Under the pieces are notes generated by a model that did not search any database, was not told the origin of the DNA, and saw only the letters and a program-made list of their open reading frames with translations. From SAR202 cluster bacterium bin87 (lineage in GTDB: Bacteria > Chloroflexota > Dehalococcoidia > Lucifugimonadales > UBA3495), in assembly GCA_002238825.1 (NCBI GenBank), contig MPNC01000011.1, positions 1 through 64,000 of the forward strand: 64,000 nt of DNA, read 5' to 3'. A program made the position numbers and the translations under genes. Positions 52,550-60,506 of this stretch are shown one piece after another (within the stretch, counting starts at the first letter, position 1; every line of letters begins with the position of its first letter).

Positions 52550-52794
52550 ATGCCGGATAGCTTGGACAACATCGTTGAATCCCCCGAAGCCGAACGCCTG
52601 GCCACCGGGTTCGGGTTTACCGAAGGGCCGCTGTGGCATCCGGACGGCTATCTGCTGTTCGTGAACAACCGCAGATTCCGGCCAACTGCGCCTGGGGCGA
52701 CGCCGACTACCGCACCATGTACTTCACCGCCCGCAGTTCCGTCTACCGCATGCGCATGAAGACAACCGGGATCAACCCGTGGAGGGGTGGCTAA
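52550..52794 (+). pseudogene. SMP-30/gluconolactonase remnant with internal deletion
   Basis: The first 35 or so codons read ATGFGFTEGPLWHPDGYLLF, the N-terminal blade of SMP-30/gluconolactonase with the metal Glu. They then jump at about 52675-52685 into another frame reading ANCAWGDADYRTMYFTARSS and YRMRMKTTGINPW, the family C-terminus, with a stop at 52792. The roughly 200 central codons are missing. A complete family member is about 300 residues, so the gene has collapsed by one internal deletion and cannot form a propeller. Confidence 0.8.
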
Positions 52795-52817
52795 GCGGCC
52801 CCTGAGGAGGCTAACTG

Positions 52818-53711
52818 ATGCAAGAGCGCGACCTGGTCGGCTACGGCTCCAGCCCGCCGGCCGTGGAATGGCCCAACGGCGCGCGGATCGCCGTGTCCTT
52901 TGTCGTCAACTACGAGGAAGGGTCGGAGAACTCCATCCTGGACGGCGACCCCCAAGGCGAGACGGTCGGCGAGTCGCCGTCGCCGGTGGCTCGCGGCGAG
53001 CGGGACCTGGCCAACGAGTCCTTCTTCGAGTACGGCAGCCGGGTTGGCGTCTGGCGCATCCTTGATATGTTCGACGAATATGGGGTGGACGGCACGATCT
53101 TCGCCTGCGCCCTGGCCCTGGAGCGCAATCCCGAAGTGGGACGGGAGGTCGTGCGCCGGGGACACGAGGTCATGGGCCACGGCAATCGGTGGGAAGAGTA
53201 TTACAACATGGACCGGGAGACCGAGCGGCAGGCCATCAACGAGGCCGTCGCATCCATCACGCGCGCGTGCGGCGAGCGGCCGCTGGGGTGGTACACCCGC
53301 TACGGGCCCAGCGTGAACACGCGGGAACTGGTGGTGGAAGAAGGCGGGTTCGTCTACGACTGCAACGCCTACAACGACGACCTGCCCTACTACACGCAGG
53401 TCCACGACAACCCGTGGCTGGTGGTGCCCTACTCGCTGGAGGTCAACGACTACGGGTTCTGGCGCGGCCAGCTGTCAACGCCCATGGACTTCTTCGAGTC
53501 GGCGCGCAACTGTTTCGACACCCTGTACCGGGAAGGAGCGACCCACCCCAAGATGATGTCGGTGGGGCTGCACTGCCGCATCATCGGCAAGCCGGCCCGG
53601 GCGGCGGCGCTGCGCCGGTTCATCGAGTACGTGCGGAGCAAGCCCGACGTGTGGCTGGCCCGCCGCATCGACATCGCCCGCTGGTGGCTGGAGCACTACC
53701 CGGCGCAGTAG
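52818..53711 (+). CDS. puuE: Polysaccharide-deacetylase-fold hydrolase, PuuE allantoinase-like
   Basis: 297 residues. NodB-homology fold of the PuuE/allantoinase-like branch: ARIAVSFVVNYEEGSENSIL at the first strand, FFEYGSRVGVWRILDMF, VDGTIFACALALERNP, RRGHEVMGHGNRWEEYYNM with the His used in place of the usual HxxxH pair, and RPLGWYTRYGPS near the catalytic loop. It would open the hydantoin ring of allantoin or deacetylate a related amide. No other purine genes are adjacent except a DAO-type oxidase. The start ATG follows TGAGGAGGC. It overlaps nothing and starts 23 bp after the gluconolactonase remnant. Confidence 0.78.
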   Translation: MQERDLVGYGSSPPAVEWPNGARIAVSFVVNYEEGSENSILDGDPQGETVGESPSPVARGERDLANESFFEYGSRVGVWRILDMFDEYGVDGTIFACALALERNPEVGREVVRRGHEVMGHGNRWEEYYNMDRETERQAINEAVASITRACGERPLGWYTRYGPSVNTRELVVEEGGFVYDCNAYNDDLPYYTQVHDNPWLVVPYSLEVNDYGFWRGQLSTPMDFFESARNCFDTLYREGATHPKMMSVGLHCRIIGKPARAAALRRFIEYVRSKPDVWLARRIDIARWWLEHYPAQ

Positions 53712-53714
53712 GAG

Positions 53715-54908
53715 CTATTCGTCCACGGTTTGGGCCGCAGCCAGAAAGTCGGCATCGGCGAAATCCGCGAAGCGGTCGGGCAGGAATTCGCTCATGTCGG
53801 ACACGACCTGGGTCGAGCCACGGTCGATATAGTCGGCGATGATGCGGCCGGTGATCGGCCCCAGGTGGATGCCCTTGGTGGTGTGACCCGTTGCCAGGTA
53901 GATGTCGTCCCAGCCGGGGACCGGGCCGATGATGGGATTGCTGTCGGGGCTCAGAGGGCGGGAGCCGGCGAGTTGCTGCACCAGTTCGGCGCGCTCCAGG
54001 TCGGGGAAGACATCGATGGCGCGCTGTAGCAGTTCCAGGCGGGCGCTCTCGGTGGGCTGGCGGTCGAACTCCTCCCCGGCGAAGAGACTTCTCTGATCAT
54101 AGTCCCGGCCGCCGGTGCTGCCGACGCTGGTGAGGCCGTCCCGCCGGCTGATCATGTGGCCGCGCTTGGGCGAGCTGATCAGCACCGGGAGAGGCTCGCC
54201 CGGGTAGTTGAGCAACAGCCGCTCTCCCTTCATTGGCCGGACCGGAACCGGGAAGCCCAGCCAGGGGGTGAAGGCCCGGCTCCAGGTGCCAGCGGCCACC
54301 ACCACCGCGCCGCAGTGCATGTCCCCGGACGCGGTCTTGACGCCGGTGATTGCTGATGCGTTGGCGATGAGGCCGGTTACCTCCCGGTGCAGGATTTCGG
54401 CGCCCTTGAGCTCGGCGCCACGGGCCAGGGCCAGGTTGAAGCGGTAGCTGTCCAGCTGGGCCGACTCGTCCTCGTAAACAGCCCCGATGATGGAGGGCGA
54501 GAGGCGCGGTTCGATTGAGTGGACTTCCCCGGCGTCGATCCAGCGCATCTTGACGTGCGGCTGCTGCCAGACCATCAACTCTTTGATCAGGTCGGCCTCG
54601 TCGTCGTCCAGTGCCAACCGGAGCGACGGGCGTCGCTGGTAGAGCAGGTCCATGCCGGTGGCCGCCTCGAGCTCGGGGACGATCTGCGGGAACTCGGCGT
54701 AGGAGGCCCGGGCCAGCTCGAAGGACGCACCGGGGGAGAACTCGGCGCCCAGCAGGCTGAGAGAGCCCGTGGCGTGAGCCGATGCTCCGCTGCCGATGGC
54801 TTCGCGCTCCAGGAGGGTCACCCTGACGCCTTCCCTTGCCAGGTAGTAGGCGACCGAGCAGCCGACCACGCCGGCGCCGATGACGATTACGTCCGCAGTT
54901 TCAGGCAA
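53715..54908 (-). CDS. DAO-family FAD oxidoreductase (glycine/D-amino-acid oxidase type)
   Basis: 397 residues. The N-terminal dinucleotide motif is VIVIGAGVVGCSVAYYLARE (6-25) with Glu in LLEREAIGSGAS. The substrate domain contains YQRRPSLRLALDDDEAD. The second FAD contact is VVAAGTWSRAF, and the C-terminal block is GHTTKGIHLGPITGRIIADYI. It oxidises a secondary amine or amino acid (sarcosine, glycine, D-amino acid or similar) with release of H2O2 or transfer to a quinone. It is convergent with the PuuE-like gene, 3 bp apart. Confidence 0.92.
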   Translation of the reverse strand: MPETADVIVIGAGVVGCSVAYYLAREGVRVTLLEREAIGSGASAHATGSLSLLGAEFSPGASFELARASYAEFPQIVPELEAATGMDLLYQRRPSLRLALDDDEADLIKELMVWQQPHVKMRWIDAGEVHSIEPRLSPSIIGAVYEDESAQLDSYRFNLALARGAELKGAEILHREVTGLIANASAITGVKTASGDMHCGAVVVAAGTWSRAFTPWLGFPVPVRPMKGERLLLNYPGEPLPVLISSPKRGHMISRRDGLTSVGSTGGRDYDQRSLFAGEEFDRQPTESARLELLQRAIDVFPDLERAELVQQLAGSRPLSPDSNPIIGPVPGWDDIYLATGHTTKGIHLGPITGRIIADYIDRGSTQVVSDMSEFLPDRFADFADADFLAAAQTVDE

Positions 54909-54952
54909 TCTCTGGTACTCCTTTGAAGATGTTCGACAATATCGTTGCGGGC

Positions 54953-55090
54953 CTCATGCGTATCCAGCTTCACACGAGCTGTCATTGCGAGCGAAGCGCG
55001 GCAATCTCGCTGGGGCAAGGAACGCCTGCTGCGAGAACGAGATCGCCACGTCGCTGCGCTCCTCGCGATGACGAACTGGGTACGCGTGAG
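54953..55090. repeat. MITE-like inverted repeat, copy E
   Basis: Arms CTCATGCGTATCCAGCTT and AACTGGGTACGCGTGAG; the core GTCATTGCGAGCGAAGCGCGG faces CGCTGCGCTCCTCGCGATGAC. The best-preserved copy in the window. Confidence 0.85.
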
Positions 55091-55249
55091 CTTTGCGGGC
55101 TTCGAAAGTGTCGCGCTTCTCCCCATGATTTGCCGGACGCACTCCAAACCAGCTCCGCAGCAGAAATGAGCCGCCCCGCCGTTCCTGTCGGTCACCGGGC
55201 GAAGACAGGAGGGCGGCGGGGCGTCGACGGCTTCAGCGGTCTGGAGCCG

Positions 55250-56008
55250 TCAGGCCGGGGTGACCGCTGGCTGGTGGGCCTTCATGAAGCGACGGGCGTG
55301 CTCCACGACCTCGTCGATGTGCTCCTGGCTGTCCTTCCACGGATAGATGGTCATCTCGGAGTTCGGGGCCAGGTCAGCGACTTCCTTGGCGACCGCATAC
55401 GGGTGCGCCGGCACGTCCTCGGGCGCGACCAGGATCGGCGTCTGCAGGTTGCGCACGAAATCGCGGTCAACGGTGAACACGAAGTCCGCGCGGTTGGTGT
55501 ACATGTTCGTTAAGAAGTCATGCACCATGTCCATGGTTATATCCGGACGCTTCTCGCAGAGGGGCGGCCCCCAGCCCGCGATGTTGTTCTGATAGAAGAG
55601 GTCCGGCAACTCGGGCCGGAACCCGCTGGGCTGCATGAACGCGACGGCAACGATGCGGTCCGAGGCCAGCCGGAGCAGGTTGTGCATCATCGGCCCGCCG
55701 ATGCAGAACCCCATGACCATGAACTCGCCGATGCCGAGAAAGTCCATCAGGCCAAGCTGGTCTTCGGAGTAAGCGTCCCAGGGACGGTCGATCTCCAGCG
55801 GGCCGGTGGACTGGCCCGGGGGCGCGTTGCGCAGGTCGGCCGCGATGACGCGGAAGTCGTTCTTGAAGGCCTCCATGGGGTTGAAGGGATGCGTCTGCAG
55901 GCCGGCCACGGTGGAGTTGAGCCCACCGCCCGGGACGATCAGCAGGGGAAATCCCGAACCGACCTCTTCGTAATAGATGCGGGTGTCGCCTCTTTCGTAG
56001 AACGGCAT
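55250..56008 (-). CDS. Alpha/beta hydrolase with Cys at the nucleophile position
   Basis: 252 residues. The oxyanion region PLLIVPGGGLN precedes the nucleophile elbow MGFCIGGPM, where Cys102 takes the place of the usual Ser. The acid is probably Asp in VPAHPYAVAKEVAD or nearby, and the base is His in DSQEHIDEVV. Cys nucleophiles occur in dienelactone hydrolases, but the rest of this protein resembles ordinary epoxide-hydrolase/esterase folds. Not exported. The gene starts at ATG 56008 with GGAGGACC upstream. The substrate may be a lactone or thioester (inference). Confidence 0.87.
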   Translation of the reverse strand: MPFYERGDTRIYYEEVGSGFPLLIVPGGGLNSTVAGLQTHPFNPMEAFKNDFRVIAADLRNAPPGQSTGPLEIDRPWDAYSEDQLGLMDFLGIGEFMVMGFCIGGPMMHNLLRLASDRIVAVAFMQPSGFRPELPDLFYQNNIAGWGPPLCEKRPDITMDMVHDFLTNMYTNRADFVFTVDRDFVRNLQTPILVAPEDVPAHPYAVAKEVADLAPNSEMTIYPWKDSQEHIDEVVEHARRFMKAHQPAVTPA

Positions 56009-56166
56009 GGCAGTGGTCCTCCGTGGGGGATGTGTGAATCTAACCGGACAAACCGTTAGCTTGGTGGTTCGAGATGACGGAACAACAGGTCAACCTGGCA
56101 CGGCGCCAGTGACTGCGCTCCAGCGGTTCGATGTGACGCTGAATCTATGCCAGGTTGCGCCGAAGG

Positions 56167-56742
56167 TCAATTCTGCACTTCGTCCTCCTGGAACCTGGTC
56201 CACTTGTCGAAAACCGGGAACGGCCGGGGCAGCACTCCATGCGGGTCTTCGATGCGAAAGGAGATCTTTTCAGGATCCTGGACATTCCTGACCGCGATCG
56301 TAACGCCGGTTACATCGATGCAGTTTTCACACTCACTGGGGAGCGTTTGGCGAGTGCGTGGCGATATCGGAAAGAGCCTGACTTCCTGAGCGGTCGCCGT
56401 GCGGTCGACCCGGTAATCGTCCGCAATGATCTCCCATTCGTTGAGGGTGTGGCCACCCTCGGCATATTGGGCCCACAACGATAAGGGCCCGAAGAAGTCG
56501 AGGACTACACCCTTCCTGGGACTGCCATCAATGTGGGGATCGAATTGTCGGAACGAGCGGTCCGCCAGTTCGCCTTTGGCTCTCGCCACCTCATACTCGG
56601 TTGACAGGTTTACGGAAGTCGAGCCGCCGCACGACACAGCCACCAACAACAGGAGACCGCACGCCGCGACTGCGCCGCGAGTCGTCAACACGATGATGCC
56701 GTCGTTTACCCGTCGCGTGAGCGACGACCACGCTGGTGTCAC
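56167..56742 (-). CDS. Putative lipoprotein (intact copy of duplicated gene)
   Basis: 191 residues starting at GTG 56742 behind a strong GGAGGTGAAAT. The N-terminal signal ends in LLLLVAVSCGG, a lipobox with Cys about 38. The mature part opens STSVNLSTEYEVARAKGELADRSFRQFDP and continues into a beta-rich domain with two Cys (LPSECENCIDVTG) that may pair. The family is not recognised. The first 68 or so codons and the 20-30 bp upstream are nearly identical to the chimeric gene at 59182. The upstream DNA here still encodes the last six residues of the epimerase at 59653 (RHDWR and stop), which shows that this copy was derived from that locus. Confidence 0.7.
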   Translation of the reverse strand: MTPAWSSLTRRVNDGIIVLTTRGAVAACGLLLLVAVSCGGSTSVNLSTEYEVARAKGELADRSFRQFDPHIDGSPRKGVVLDFFGPLSLWAQYAEGGHTLNEWEIIADDYRVDRTATAQEVRLFPISPRTRQTLPSECENCIDVTGVTIAVRNVQDPEKISFRIEDPHGVLPRPFPVFDKWTRFQEDEVQN

Positions 56743-56755
56743 ATTTCACCTCCAA

Positions 56756-57190
56756 TCATGGCGTGGACACCCAACTCAGCAGGGGCAGCCCCCGACCTCG
56801 GAAACATACCGCGGCGAACAGGCCGTTGCGCCTCTGTCCCAGATCAGACCAGTCAATCATGATCGGGGTCAGCCCCCGCAGCTTGGCCGCCCGGCAGATG
56901 AGAGCTAGCAGCGCCGTCTGCAACGCCACGGTGTCAAAGCCGGTGTTGGACAGAAAGCGAAAGAGCCGCTTCTTACGCTGATGGTGGGAATAGGGCAGTT
57001 GAACCTGCCAGGCCCGCACCAACACCGAGATGGACAGCGAACGACGCTCCAGAATGGCCACGGTGAGTAATGCCAGGTTAGTGCGACGGGTCGCCCGCAG
57101 CTGAGGCAGAGCATAGTCCAGAAACGTGGCGATGCGGTGATACCATGGCCTGGTCGACCTCCTCAGGCGGGAATGTGGCGGGTAACCCAT
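56756..57190 (-). pseudogene. Transposase N-terminal fragment (IS4-like)
   Basis: About 144 codons: the N-terminal helical region (RIATFLDYALPQLRATRRTN, then RSLSISVLVRAWQVQLPYSH and RKKRLFRFLSNTGFDT) leads to the first catalytic Asp (IMIDWSDLGQRRNGLFAAV). The frame stops just after LPLLSWVSTP at 56756, where the duplicated lipoprotein segment begins. All of the remaining DDE domain is missing. The family resembles transposases common in Chloroflexota; the IS4 assignment is tentative. Confidence 0.7.
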
Positions 57191-57225
57191 TCCTTACCCG
57201 GAGAGGCCAACCTTTTTCAACCCTT

Positions 57226-57250
57226 TATCTCAAAGTGGGTACGCGTGAGG
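57226..57250. repeat. Solo arm of the MITE-like repeat
   Basis: CAAAGTGGGTACGCGTGAGG matches the right outer arm of the five larger elements (TGGGTACGCGTGAG) but has no core or opposing arm. It sits immediately after the PhoX-like stop codon and is likely a deletion remnant. Confidence 0.5.
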
Positions 57251-58936
57251 TTACCTGGTTTGTTGCAGTAGCAGCAATTGGCCACCTTCCGCCAGACCGA
57301 GATCCACGGCGTCTCCGCCGTAAAGGTCGCCCTTGACGCTGTGGCCCTGCACGTTGAACAGCAGAGTAGTTCCGGTGGCGTCGGAGAAGAAGTCGGAGAC
57401 ATCTATTACGCCGCTGGATTCCCAGTCGCCGAGGTCGTCCGGGTCGGCGTCGTACGTGCCCACGGGCAGGCGGGCGAGCCGGTCCATTTCGGTCAGCCGG
57501 GACAGCTGGCTGGTATCCGGGTCAATCTGCCAGATGCTGGCTTCTCGGGAGCTGGTCTTGCCGAAATTGCCAGTGGAGCGGTCTTCCTGGATGTAGGCGA
57601 AACCGTCATTGGCCCACACCAGGTTGTCCGGGCTGCGCATACCGAAGTCCGGTCCTCCGGGGAACTGGCCGGCGCCGGCATCATCCCCGTCGTAGAGGAT
57701 TTTCAGGTTGGCGGTCAGGTTGGCGGCGTCAGCGTCAACGATGTAGGTGGTTCCCCAGTCGTCGGAAGGATACGCGCTGCCCCGACCGGTGCTAGCGAAA
57801 ACCACCTGATTGCCGTCGTCGGGATTGGTGGACAGGTCTTCGGGCCGGGAGAACTCGAAGTGCCTCACCCGATCGGCGAAACCGTCCTGGATGTCCTGGT
57901 CAGCGTAGCCGCTGGCGTCGTACCCGGTGGCATTGGCAAGGTGGGGCAGGTAAATCCTGAGTTCCCTGAACTGGCCCGTTGTGGTGGCGCCGGTGCCATT
58001 CCAGTCTTCGGGAGAGCCGTAACCGCGGTCGGACCTCCAGACGTAAACCTCGCCGTTGGCCAGGCCATTGCGCTCCAGGAATCCGGCGCCTTCCGACGTG
58101 TCTTTGTCGCCCACGTAGAGCAGCAGAGGAGCGCCCTGCCGGTCGTCGCCGATGAGTATGGCGATTTTGTTGGGGTCGCCAGAGTCGATGAGCGCAACGC
58201 TTTCATAGCCGGCCCGGCCGGCGGCGGGCACAGCGTAGAGCGTGCGGTTGGCGATGTCCAGGGCGAAGAGCTGACCGCCGTTGGTTTCCTCTCCGGTGAA
58301 GAAGATGTCGTCTTCCAGCCCGTACTCGCCGGCGCGGCCCAGGTAGGCGGAGCACAGGCGGCGTAGGTCGTAGTCGGTGCCGGCGTCGTCCACGTCGCTG
58401 GCCGTCGCATCGGCGGTGGCCATCTCCGCGGTCACCGGGTTGCCGTGGCGGTCGATGATAGTGTGGTAGGCCAGACCGGCCTCTTTCACCGCCAGCGTTT
58501 CCGGGTCGATGACGAAGCGCGAAACCCGCGCACCCCGCAACGTGGCCCCGGAGTTCAATGCGTAAATTTCACCGTAGCCGGGACGGAGCTCGTGGTTGGA
58601 GAGAACCACCATGTTGCCATCCTCATCGGCCAGGGCACCCATGCCGTCCAGTATGCCCGGAGGCCGGTAGCCTTCGGCGCCGCCGACGCGGCTCCCGATG
58701 TCGAACAGCACGGTAACGTCCCAACCGGAGTTGGTGCTTTGCATCATCGGCTCGGTGCCGATGTGGTTGTCGGCCTGCGCCGGATGCAGCAACTGCGTTC
58801 CGGCGATGCCTAGGGCGAGGATGCCCAACAGGCCAAAAAAAACGACGGGCAAAACCCGTCGTGAAAGGGAACTCTGTGCTCCAAGTGGTGCGAGCGGCAT
58901 TTTCAGATGCCCCCGCATTTTGAAGAGTGCGGACAT
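57251..58936 (-). CDS. PhoX-like (DUF839) secreted phosphatase-type protein
   Basis: 561 residues. The signal peptide has a charged start, a hydrophobic core (VLPVVFFGLLGILALGIAGTQLL) and a likely cleavage near HPAQA-DN, so the protein is exported. The mature part is a large propeller-like domain of the PhoX/DUF839 type: VVLSNHELRPG, EDDIFFTGEETNGG, SRPEDLSTNPDDGNQVVFASTG and SPDNLVWANDGFAYIQEDRS carry the Glu/Asp/Asn residues used for calcium and iron in PhoX. The substrate (phosphomonoesters) is known for PhoX and only inferred here. Shine-Dalgarno AAGGAGGCGAT. A good promoter lies 120 bp upstream, and a terminator-like hairpin lies inside the signal-peptide codons. Confidence 0.88.
   Translation of the reverse strand: MSALFKMRGHLKMPLAPLGAQSSLSRRVLPVVFFGLLGILALGIAGTQLLHPAQADNHIGTEPMMQSTNSGWDVTVLFDIGSRVGGAEGYRPPGILDGMGALADEDGNMVVLSNHELRPGYGEIYALNSGATLRGARVSRFVIDPETLAVKEAGLAYHTIIDRHGNPVTAEMATADATASDVDDAGTDYDLRRLCSAYLGRAGEYGLEDDIFFTGEETNGGQLFALDIANRTLYAVPAAGRAGYESVALIDSGDPNKIAILIGDDRQGAPLLLYVGDKDTSEGAGFLERNGLANGEVYVWRSDRGYGSPEDWNGTGATTTGQFRELRIYLPHLANATGYDASGYADQDIQDGFADRVRHFEFSRPEDLSTNPDDGNQVVFASTGRGSAYPSDDWGTTYIVDADAANLTANLKILYDGDDAGAGQFPGGPDFGMRSPDNLVWANDGFAYIQEDRSTGNFGKTSSREASIWQIDPDTSQLSRLTEMDRLARLPVGTYDADPDDLGDWESSGVIDVSDFFSDATGTTLLFNVQGHSVKGDLYGGDAVDLGLAEGGQLLLLQQTR
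58835..58862 (-). terminator. Intrinsic-terminator-like hairpin inside phoX-like signal peptide codons
   Basis: On the coding strand ACGACGGG-TTTTG-CCCGTCGT is followed directly by a run of eight Ts (two shared with the stem end). It lies 75-100 nt after the start codon, in the codons for RRVLPVVFFG. It has every feature of a factor-independent terminator, so it may attenuate transcription when early translation is slow. It could also be coincidental codon choice. Confidence 0.55.
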
Positions 58937-59052
58937 AATCGGATCGCCTCCTTTCGGTCGTTGGCGTCGCTTTCCGGGCCGCCCCTCCCTGTGGGGAATG
59001 CCTGCTACATTTCAGGCAACCGTACCGGCCTCACTAAGGACGTCGGTAATAT

Positions 59053-59081
59053 TTGATAGCACACAGTATGCCACAAGTCAA
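59053..59081 (-). promoter_or_regulatory. Candidate sigma-70 promoter for phoX-like gene
   Basis: The minus strand reads TTGACT (59081-59076), 17 bp, then TATCAA (59058-59053). It is placed 117 bp upstream of the start codon in an AT-rich patch. No obvious Pho-box repeats flank it. Confidence 0.5.
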
Positions 59082-59181
59082 TACCGAGTCGGTGTTTGCG
59101 GTATCGCCACGCTGGCATCGCTCTCCTGATTGTAGGCATCATCAATAAACCACCTGCGCGTCTGCCAGCCAGGCCAGTTCA

Positions 59182-59649
59182 TCATAGTTTATACCTAGTA
59201 ATTCGCCGAGAATATATACGTTGTGCTGGCCCAGGAGGGGCGCCGGCGTCCAGGATGCGCGTGACGATGGTGGCGTCCACGTCCGGGACGTAGCCTTCCG
59301 GGACGCTGGTGCCGTTCATAATGGGAATACCGGCGACGCAGACGTTGGCCATCAAGGCCAACGTCTTGCCGGAGAGGATCCCTCCCTGAGGTCCGGCAAT
59401 GTCGGAGCGCCAGTACCAGGCTCCCAGCGGGTTGTCTTCCGGGGGATCGAATTGGCGGAACGAGCGGTCCGCCAGCTCGCCTTTGGCTCTCGCGACTTCG
59501 TACTCGGTCGACAGGTTTACGGAAGTCGAGCCGCCGCACGACACAGCCACCAATGACAGGAGACCGCACGCGGCAATCGCGCCGCCGGTCTTCAATGGTG
59601 CGTTACCGCTGATCGCGCGTCGCGTGAGCGACGACCACCCTGGTGTCAC
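59182..59649 (-). pseudogene. Chimera: lipoprotein N-terminus fused to amidase fragment
   Basis: 155 codons, GTG start behind GGAGGTGAAAT. Residues 1-68 (signal peptide, LVAVSCGG lipobox, STEYEVARAKGELADRSFRQFDP) are those of the lipoprotein at 56167. From PEDNPLGAWYWRSD onward the sequence is that of residues 66-133 of the amidase at 60507, ending with an unrelated RIYSRRITRYKL tail. The DNA match to the amidase runs about 59241-59446 against 61616-61821 with roughly 20 differences by eye. The catalytic Lys-Asp of the amidase (AIKDNV) is replaced by Met-Ala (ALMANV). The open frame is intact, so a short exported protein could be made, but it is not an amidase. Confidence 0.8.
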
Positions 59650-59652
59650 ATT

Positions 59653-60483
59653 TCACCTCCAGTCATGGCGAGGTTTCCAACCCAGCATGCGCTGCGCCTT
59701 TACCGTGCTGATCACGCTGGCGGTGCCCTGCAACCCGTCGCGTATCTCCACGCGGTCTCCGAAGTTGCGCTTTACCAGGTCGATGGTGGGCTCGGCAAAC
59801 CGGCTGGAGGGCTGCGCGAGCATGAAGGCTTCGTACTCTTCGATGTCCGCATCCAGCGCGAGCACGTGCGCCTCGGCCACGTCCCGGGCGTCGGCGTAGG
59901 CCCACATGACCAGCGTCAGCGGCTCCTCCGGCGTGGGCGCCGGCCAGGGGAACTCTGCTTGCACTTCGGGCAGCGCGACGTTGGTGAAGCGGAGGCTGAC
60001 CACCGTGGTGTCCGAGTTGCGCGCGATCATACGGCCGATGTCCTCGCCGACCTGCTTGGTCAGGCCGTAGGGCTCGAATGGCATCATGGGATGTTCCTCG
60101 TCCAGGGGCAGGTAAAGCGGCACGAAGGCGTTGCCGTCGTGGGCCCACCCCATGCCGAACGCGCTGGACGAGAACACCACGCGCCGCAGCCCCAACTCCG
60201 CCGCTGACATCATGACGTTGAAGTCGGCTGCCACGTTGTTTTCGAAAATGACCCTGGGTTCGGCTCGCTGCGGCCCGGGGATGGCTCCCATGTGAATTAC
60301 GCCTTCCGCGCCGTTGAGGATTTCTGCCACCGCCCCGGCGTTTCCGAGGTCGCAGCGCACGAACTCTGTCGGAAGGTCGTCGGCAGCCAGTTGGTCCGTT
60401 GCCAGGACTTCCCGGCCCTGGTCCACCAGCAGTTGCACGACGCGGCGTCCCAGCCTTCCGGCTGCTCCCGTTACTACTATCAT
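59653..60483 (-). CDS. NAD(P)-dependent epimerase/dehydratase (extended SDR)
   Basis: 276 residues. Rossmann motif VVTGAAGRLGRRVVQ (3-17); Asp in LATDQ suggests NAD(H). The catalytic region is FSSSAFGMG (Ser), with the YxxxK motif as YGLTKQ (FEPYGLTKQVGEDI). Compact length, about 270 residues, like uronate dehydrogenase or aldose-sugar epimerases. The stop codon overlaps the Shine-Dalgarno of the chimeric gene that follows. It lies 23 bp downstream of the amidase gene, probably in an operon with it. Confidence 0.9.
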   Translation of the reverse strand: MIVVTGAAGRLGRRVVQLLVDQGREVLATDQLAADDLPTEFVRCDLGNAGAVAEILNGAEGVIHMGAIPGPQRAEPRVIFENNVAADFNVMMSAAELGLRRVVFSSSAFGMGWAHDGNAFVPLYLPLDEEHPMMPFEPYGLTKQVGEDIGRMIARNSDTTVVSLRFTNVALPEVQAEFPWPAPTPEEPLTLVMWAYADARDVAEAHVLALDADIEEYEAFMLAQPSSRFAEPTIDLVKRNFGDRVEIRDGLQGTASVISTVKAQRMLGWKPRHDWR

Positions 60484-60506
60484 CTTCGCCTCCGGCAGGC
60501 TCTGCT

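Noticed and set aside
15505-55090. CRISPR array
   Set aside because: The repeated sequences are isolated inverted repeats 6-16 kb apart, not regularly spaced direct repeats with spacers.
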